56,305 bases of DNA from Flavobacterium sp. (lineage in GTDB: Bacteria; Bacteroidota; Bacteroidia; Flavobacteriales; Flavobacteriaceae), in the NCBI RefSeq assembly GCF_024305175.1, contig NZ_JAMWYY010000016.1:1-56305 (forward strand). Reading direction: 5' to 3'. Positions 52,665-56,305 of this stretch are shown one piece after another (within the stretch, counting starts at the first letter, position 1; each line of letters opens with the position of its first letter). Made by a program: the position numbers and the translations under genes. Below the pieces are notes generated by a model, which was given only the letters and a program-made list of their open reading frames with translations, was not told where the DNA came from and did no database searches.

Positions 52665-53786
52665 ATGAAATTTTACCGTTTACTCATTTTAATAGGGATT
52701 ATGAACGCAAACGCTCAGGAAAAATATAACCTTATTGTGGGTACCTATACCAACCAATGCGAGAGCAAAGGCATATATGTATATGATTTTGATGCCGCAA
52801 CTGCCGAAACCAAACTGAAAGACAATACCAAAGGTGTTATTAACCCGAGCTACATTACTGTATCGGCAGATAATAGCTTTGTGTACAGCGTTAATGAAAA
52901 CGGCGGGGAGAGTACAGTAAGCGCATTTAAATATGAGCCTGAAAATGGCAGGCTTAAGCTTTTGAATAAGAAAGATGCTAAAGGTGCAGACCCATGTTAT
53001 ATAATTAGTGATGAGAAAAATGTTATCGTTGCTAACTACAGTGGCGGCAGTATAGCGGTTTTTGGACGTAACGCTGACGGCAGCCTTAAAGATGCAAAAC
53101 AGGTAGTAAACCACACAGGCAGCAGTGTAACCGAAAGACAGAAAAGCCCGCACGTGCACATGGTCTGTTTTTCGCCTGACAGGCAATATGTACTGGCTAA
53201 TGATTTGGGTACCGATAAAGTATATGTCTATAATTACAACCCTGACGGAGGAGCGCAAACACTTGTTTTAAAAGAAGCCAAAGATGTAAAAAAGGGCAGT
53301 GGCCCTCGCCATATGGCTTTTAACCCTAACGGAATTTTTATGTACCTGCTCCACGAGCTTGATGCAACATTAACTGCTTTCAGCTATAACGACGGTAACC
53401 TTAACGCTATACAGGAAACTACTGTAGCACCTACCGACAGGGTTGTGCAAAACGGTGCGGCTGACATACATATAACTAAAAGCGGCAGGTTCTTGTATGC
53501 CACCAACAGGGGAAACGCCAATAATATAACGGTTTTCAGGGTACATGCTAACGGAAAGCTTGATATGGTGCAACAGATAAGCACTCTGGGTGAGGCACCA
53601 CGTAACTTTACTATAGACCCAACGGGCAATTATGTACTGGTAGCAAACCAGAACAGCAATAATATAGTAATATTTAAAAGAGATAAAGTAACAGGTATAT
53701 TGCAGGACACCGGCAAGAAAATTGAGGTTTGCCAACCCGTTTGTTTAGTATTTACTGAAAATAAAACCCTTAAAGAAAAGAAATAA
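52665..53786 (+). CDS. Exported lactonase (6-phosphogluconolactonase-like beta-propeller)
   Basis: A 373-residue seven-bladed beta-propeller of the Pgl/lactonase family. The signal peptide ends near residue 17 (NANAQ), so it is periplasmic, unlike cytosolic Pgl. Repeated blade motifs include GTYTNQCESKGIYVYDF, GADPCYI, HVHMVCFSPDRQYVLANDLG, GPRHMAFNPNG and ADIHITKSGRFLYATNRG. It likely hydrolyses a sugar lactone; the substrate is unknown. It is convergent with the helicase gene, with only two bases between stops. Confidence 0.87.
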   Translation: MKFYRLLILIGIMNANAQEKYNLIVGTYTNQCESKGIYVYDFDAATAETKLKDNTKGVINPSYITVSADNSFVYSVNENGGESTVSAFKYEPENGRLKLLNKKDAKGADPCYIISDEKNVIVANYSGGSIAVFGRNADGSLKDAKQVVNHTGSSVTERQKSPHVHMVCFSPDRQYVLANDLGTDKVYVYNYNPDGGAQTLVLKEAKDVKKGSGPRHMAFNPNGIFMYLLHELDATLTAFSYNDGNLNAIQETTVAPTDRVVQNGAADIHITKSGRFLYATNRGNANNITVFRVHANGKLDMVQQISTLGEAPRNFTIDPTGNYVLVANQNSNNIVIFKRDKVTGILQDTGKKIEVCQPVCLVFTENKTLKEKK

Positions 53787-53788
53787 TT

Positions 53789-55135
53789 TTACTTCCCCTT
53801 TTTCTTTTTAGCGGTTTTCTTAGCTTCAGCGGCACGGTTGCGTGGTGCGGTTTTACGGGGCTTGCGCTTCCCGGGGCCGCCAAGGTTTACTTTCTTGTTT
53901 TTGTCTTTCTTTTCATGAAAAGCTTCGCCGCCCTCATGTTTCGGCTTTTTTAGCAGTTGCTTTACTTTTTGCTTGGTTTTCTCAAAATCTAGCAGCTTTT
54001 CTTCAATTTTTACATTTTCAGGAAGCGGAAGCAGCTCAAGCTCTTTTTCCATCAGCAATTCGGTTTCTATTTGCTGCTCTTCTTCTTTAGGGCTTATCAT
54101 GCTTATGGCTGTACCTTCGGCATCGGCCCGCCCGGTACGGCCAATACGGTGTATATATTGCTCCGGTACATCAGGAAACTCTATATTAATAACATGGGTT
54201 ATGCCCGAAATATCAAGTCCGCGTGCCATAACATCAGTAGTAACTATACCTCTTAGCTCTCCTTCCTGAAATAAAGCCATGGTGTTAAGGCGGTAATTCT
54301 GGGATTTGTTGGAGTGTATTACACCAAACTGCCCTTCATGTTCTTCTTCAAGGCTTTCCATAACCAGGTCGGCAGTACGTTTGTTATTTACAAAAACCAG
54401 TACTCTTTGCAGTTCATCGCTTTGTAAAAGCACTTTCAGGAGGTTTAGCTTGGTAAGGAAATTAGGCACATGATAGCCCTGTTGCTTTATCTTTTCCAGC
54501 GGCGTACCCGATGGTGCAAGCGATACTTCTTCAGGGAAATCAAAAAAATCGTTCAGCATTTCATCTACTTCATCTGTCATGGTTGCAGAAAAAAGAATGT
54601 TCTGTCTTTTCTGCTTCATCATAGAAAGTATTGAGGTTACCTGAAAGCGGAAGCCCAGGTTAAGTATCTCATCAAACTCATCTATTATCAGTTTTTGAAG
54701 GGCATCAAAACGTACTACGCCATCCAGCGCTAAATCCATAATACGGCCCGGCGTGCCCACTAAGATATCTACGCCTTCATACACCTTGGTTTTTTGCGTA
54801 TTAATGTTTACACCGCCATATATACCCAGCACACGTACCGACATATATTGTGTAAGCTTTTCTGTTTCTTCCGCTACCTGTACCACAAGCTCACGTGTAG
54901 GTACTATAATAACAACACGGGGAGTATCTGTCTTGGCAAACTTCCATTGCTTTAAAACCGGCAACAGGTAAGCAAATGTTTTACCTGTACCTGTTTGTGC
55001 AATACCCATAACATCACGTCCTGAAAGTATAACGGGCATAGCACGTTCCTGTATGGGGGTTGGGTTACTGATACCCAGCTCATCTATTGCTTTTTGTAAA
55101 GATTTTGGCAGGTCGAAATCCTGAAAAGTTGCCAT
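53789..55135 (-). CDS. DEAD-box RNA helicase with basic C-terminal tail
   Basis: A 448-residue RNA helicase (start ATG 55135). Motifs: Q motif GISNPTPIQ (21-29), Walker A AQTGTGKT (46-53), PTREL, GTPGR, motif II as DEFD rather than DEAD, SAT, then the second RecA domain with ARGLDISG and HRIGRTGR. The C-terminus is a lysine/arginine-rich tail that probably binds RNA. Such enzymes act in ribosome assembly or cold-dependent RNA remodelling. A TATCTTTG box lies on the minus strand at 55151-55158. Confidence 0.94.
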   Translation of the reverse strand: MATFQDFDLPKSLQKAIDELGISNPTPIQERAMPVILSGRDVMGIAQTGTGKTFAYLLPVLKQWKFAKTDTPRVVIIVPTRELVVQVAEETEKLTQYMSVRVLGIYGGVNINTQKTKVYEGVDILVGTPGRIMDLALDGVVRFDALQKLIIDEFDEILNLGFRFQVTSILSMMKQKRQNILFSATMTDEVDEMLNDFFDFPEEVSLAPSGTPLEKIKQQGYHVPNFLTKLNLLKVLLQSDELQRVLVFVNNKRTADLVMESLEEEHEGQFGVIHSNKSQNYRLNTMALFQEGELRGIVTTDVMARGLDISGITHVINIEFPDVPEQYIHRIGRTGRADAEGTAISMISPKEEEQQIETELLMEKELELLPLPENVKIEEKLLDFEKTKQKVKQLLKKPKHEGGEAFHEKKDKNKKVNLGGPGKRKPRKTAPRNRAAEAKKTAKKKKGK

Positions 55136-55150
55136 AGCGTTTATTTTGGG

Positions 55151-55158
55151 CAAAGATA
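55151..55158 (-). promoter_or_regulatory. -7 box for the helicase gene
   Basis: Minus strand TATCTTTG (TAnnTTTG), 15 bases before the ATG at 55135. Confidence 0.42.
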
Positions 55159-55241
55159 GCAATTAATAACAGATGTGCTTATGAAGGTTTTTTAACCTCA
55201 TTTTCACTCAATTATAATTTATTAAAGCTAATTTTAAGTTT

Positions 55242-55589
55242 ATGGAAGACATAAAACTATACATAGATTATATTGCCCGTTTTACAGAAGCAGCAGGTAT
55301 AGTAACTATAGTGGGTGGTATGGCAGTTGCTTTATTCAGGTTTTTATTTATAAGGCAGGGCATAACACCGCGTTCTTACCGTTTGCTTCGGCAGGAACTG
55401 GGCAAGGCGATACTGTTGGGGCTCGAAATACTTGTTGCAGGAGATATCATATCTACCGTTGTTACTAACCCAACCATGCAGCAGGTACTTATACTTGCGG
55501 TTATAGTACTAATACGAACTTTTTTAAGCATATCTATAGAGGTAGAGATAGAAGGCAGGTTTCCGTGGCAGAAACGTACTGATGATTAA
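55242..55589 (+). CDS. DUF1622 membrane protein
   Basis: A 115-residue inner-membrane protein with three helices. The DUF1622 signature is clear: RQELGKAILLGLEILVAGDIISTVV, followed by the basic IRTFLSISIEVEIEGRFPWQ end. Function unknown. It is divergent from the helicase gene. Confidence 0.88.
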   Translation: MEDIKLYIDYIARFTEAAGIVTIVGGMAVALFRFLFIRQGITPRSYRLLRQELGKAILLGLEILVAGDIISTVVTNPTMQQVLILAVIVLIRTFLSISIEVEIEGRFPWQKRTDD

Positions 55590-55664
55590 GGCTTTGTTAT
55601 TTAACATAACCTTTATAAAAAACTATTTTCCCAGTGCTATTTTAGCATAATAAAAATATCTTTT

Positions 55665-55916
55665 ATGCCCGATCTTTTAACCATAGGACATGTATCTGTT
55701 GCTTCAATCCGTAATTACCTTTTTGAAAAGCGGATTGATAAGGGTGACTCTATAATGCTTAACCCCGCAGATTACGAGCATTTGCTGGAAGATATTAAGC
55801 ATTCCGGCGAACCTATTGATATACCCTTAAATGTTTTAGGGGTACTTATAGTTAAAGACAATGCAGCCCAGATACCTGCTGGTAAAATCAGGGTAATAAA
55901 AAATGAAAGCCTGTAG
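55665..55916 (+). CDS. Small protein of unknown function
   Basis: An 83-residue soluble protein with no recognised domain. It has mixed alpha/beta composition, with GHVSVASIRNYLFEKRIDKGD near the start and PIDIPLNVLGVLIVKDN in the second half. The gene has an independent ATG and a good terminator, so it is likely expressed. Confidence 0.65.
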   Translation: MPDLLTIGHVSVASIRNYLFEKRIDKGDSIMLNPADYEHLLEDIKHSGEPIDIPLNVLGVLIVKDNAAQIPAGKIRVIKNESL

Positions 55917-55943
55917 TTAAGTTTGTATCTTTTATACATTGAG

Positions 55944-55978
55944 AAAAAGCTTCGAAGTAGTGCCCGAAGCTTTTTTTA
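55944..55978 (+). terminator. Intrinsic terminator after the 83-residue gene
   Basis: An 11-base stem AAAAAGCTTCG / CGAAGCTTTTT around a ten-base loop, followed by more T. Confidence 0.88.
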
Positions 55979-55996
55979 TTTACCAACTACAGGTAT

Positions 55997-56191
55997 TTAT
56001 TCTTCAGATAGTGGGCTATTAGAATAGTTCTTATTATATATAACCTGATCAATTGTAGAAATAGACAGATTATTAAACTCAGCACTGATAATCTTTTTAG
56101 CATCATGGCTCTTCATCTTTAGTTTTTTTAGTTGGTGGTACCGCTCCACGATCTTCCTGTTTCTTTCCTTAAGAAGGTCACTTACTGTCAT
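55997..56191 (-). CDS. Small basic protein, possible helix-turn-helix
   Basis: A 64-residue protein from the ATG at 56191 (six more residues if the upstream ATG at 56209 is used). It is helical and lysine-rich (KERNRKIVERYHQLKKLKMKSHDAKKIISAEF), with a following LSISTIDQVIYN segment that looks like a recognition helix of a homeodomain-like helix-turn-helix. I do not recognise a family; DNA binding is inference. Confidence 0.5.
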   Translation of the reverse strand: MTVSDLLKERNRKIVERYHQLKKLKMKSHDAKKIISAEFNNLSISTIDQVIYNKNYSNSPLSEE

Positions 56192-56305
56192 AAAATTATT
56201 TTTTTGCAATAATTTTCTTTATATTTATAAAGATAAATAGAAGAAAATAAATCGAAAAAGCGATTATTATTCTACAAATATATCATTAATTTTGAAAATG
56301 AAAAA

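Noticed and set aside
52689..53258. 189-codon minus-strand frame inside the lactonase gene
   Set aside because: It mirrors the lactonase on the opposite strand and reads as low-quality hydrophobic sequence.

Overview
The window looks like a chromosomal segment of a member of the Bacteroidota, most likely a Flavobacterium-like Flavobacteriaceae. The DNA is AT-rich. Many genes start just downstream of the flavobacterial promoter -7 box TAnnTTTG, sometimes with a TTG/TTTG -33 element 17-23 bases upstream. Shine-Dalgarno sequences are nearly absent before start codons. The gene content fits this group: BshA (bacillithiol), a TamB-like AsmA protein, a flavobacterial-type LptD, a PiT/DUF47 pair, BatA-type and PrcB-like proteins. 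I see no tRNA, rRNA, CRISPR array, insertion sequence or prophage. The region reads as mostly housekeeping sequence with a high share of conserved but uncharacterised genes.

Layout. 0.1-2.4 kb: a small membrane-anchored protein split by an in-frame amber codon, then tsaD-rsmE on the minus strand. 2.5-7.1 kb: a giant TamB-like protein. 7.2-10.7 kb: a sugar block with pfkA-gapA, an N-acetylglucosamine-kinase-like protein and mgsA (methylglyoxal bypass). 10.6-16.0 kb: envelope genes, with lptD-ridA divergent from a peptidoglycan amidase and an MCE (MlaD-like) protein. 16.1-19.2 kb: a membrane Fe-S protein, a HAD protein, a CCG-domain Fe-S protein and a conserved unknown, probably one operon. 19.2-24.3 kb: a GH3/serine-hydrolase fusion, a DUF1801 protein, bshA and a PrcB-like lipoprotein. 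24.3-28.1 kb, minus strand: an exonuclease/endonuclease/phosphatase-family protein, an acyl-CoA carboxylase beta subunit and a divergent PiT-like membrane protein. 28.4-31.1 kb: DUF47-PiT phosphate transport and outer-membrane phospholipase A. 31.1-33.7 kb: two tandem paralogous GAF histidine kinases. 33.8-36.4 kb: prfB with its programmed frameshift, threonine aldolase and YbaB. 36.5-39.8 kb: oligopeptidase B and a cysteine-synthase-like enzyme. 40.0-42.0 kb: an ECF-type sigma factor with an adjacent 47-residue protein, nth and bcp. 42.0-49.4 kb: many poorly characterised membrane proteins, lipoproteins and one soluble unknown. 47.9-52.5 kb: a tightly packed five-gene minus-strand operon (BatA-like, dihydroorotase-like pseudoenzyme, lipoprotein, DUF4870, esterase). 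52.7-56.3 kb: a lactonase, a DEAD-box helicase, DUF1622 and two small unknown proteins.

Themes. Envelope assembly and turnover recur (TamB, LptD, amidase, MCE, GH3 fusion, PldA, BatA-like). The most notable signals are: (1) a dihydroorotase homologue that has lost most of its metal ligands and is translationally coupled to a BatA-like protein; (2) a degenerate PiT-family paralogue divergent from a canonical phosphate transport operon; (3) a sigma factor paired with an unannotated basic small protein, with the same decamer upstream of both; (4) the membrane/soluble Fe-S pair separated by a HAD protein; (5) an endonuclease III without its Fe-S cluster ligands; and (6) the amber-split first gene. 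No clear novel defence or mobile system is present. Family names come from recognising motifs in the translations; no database search was run.
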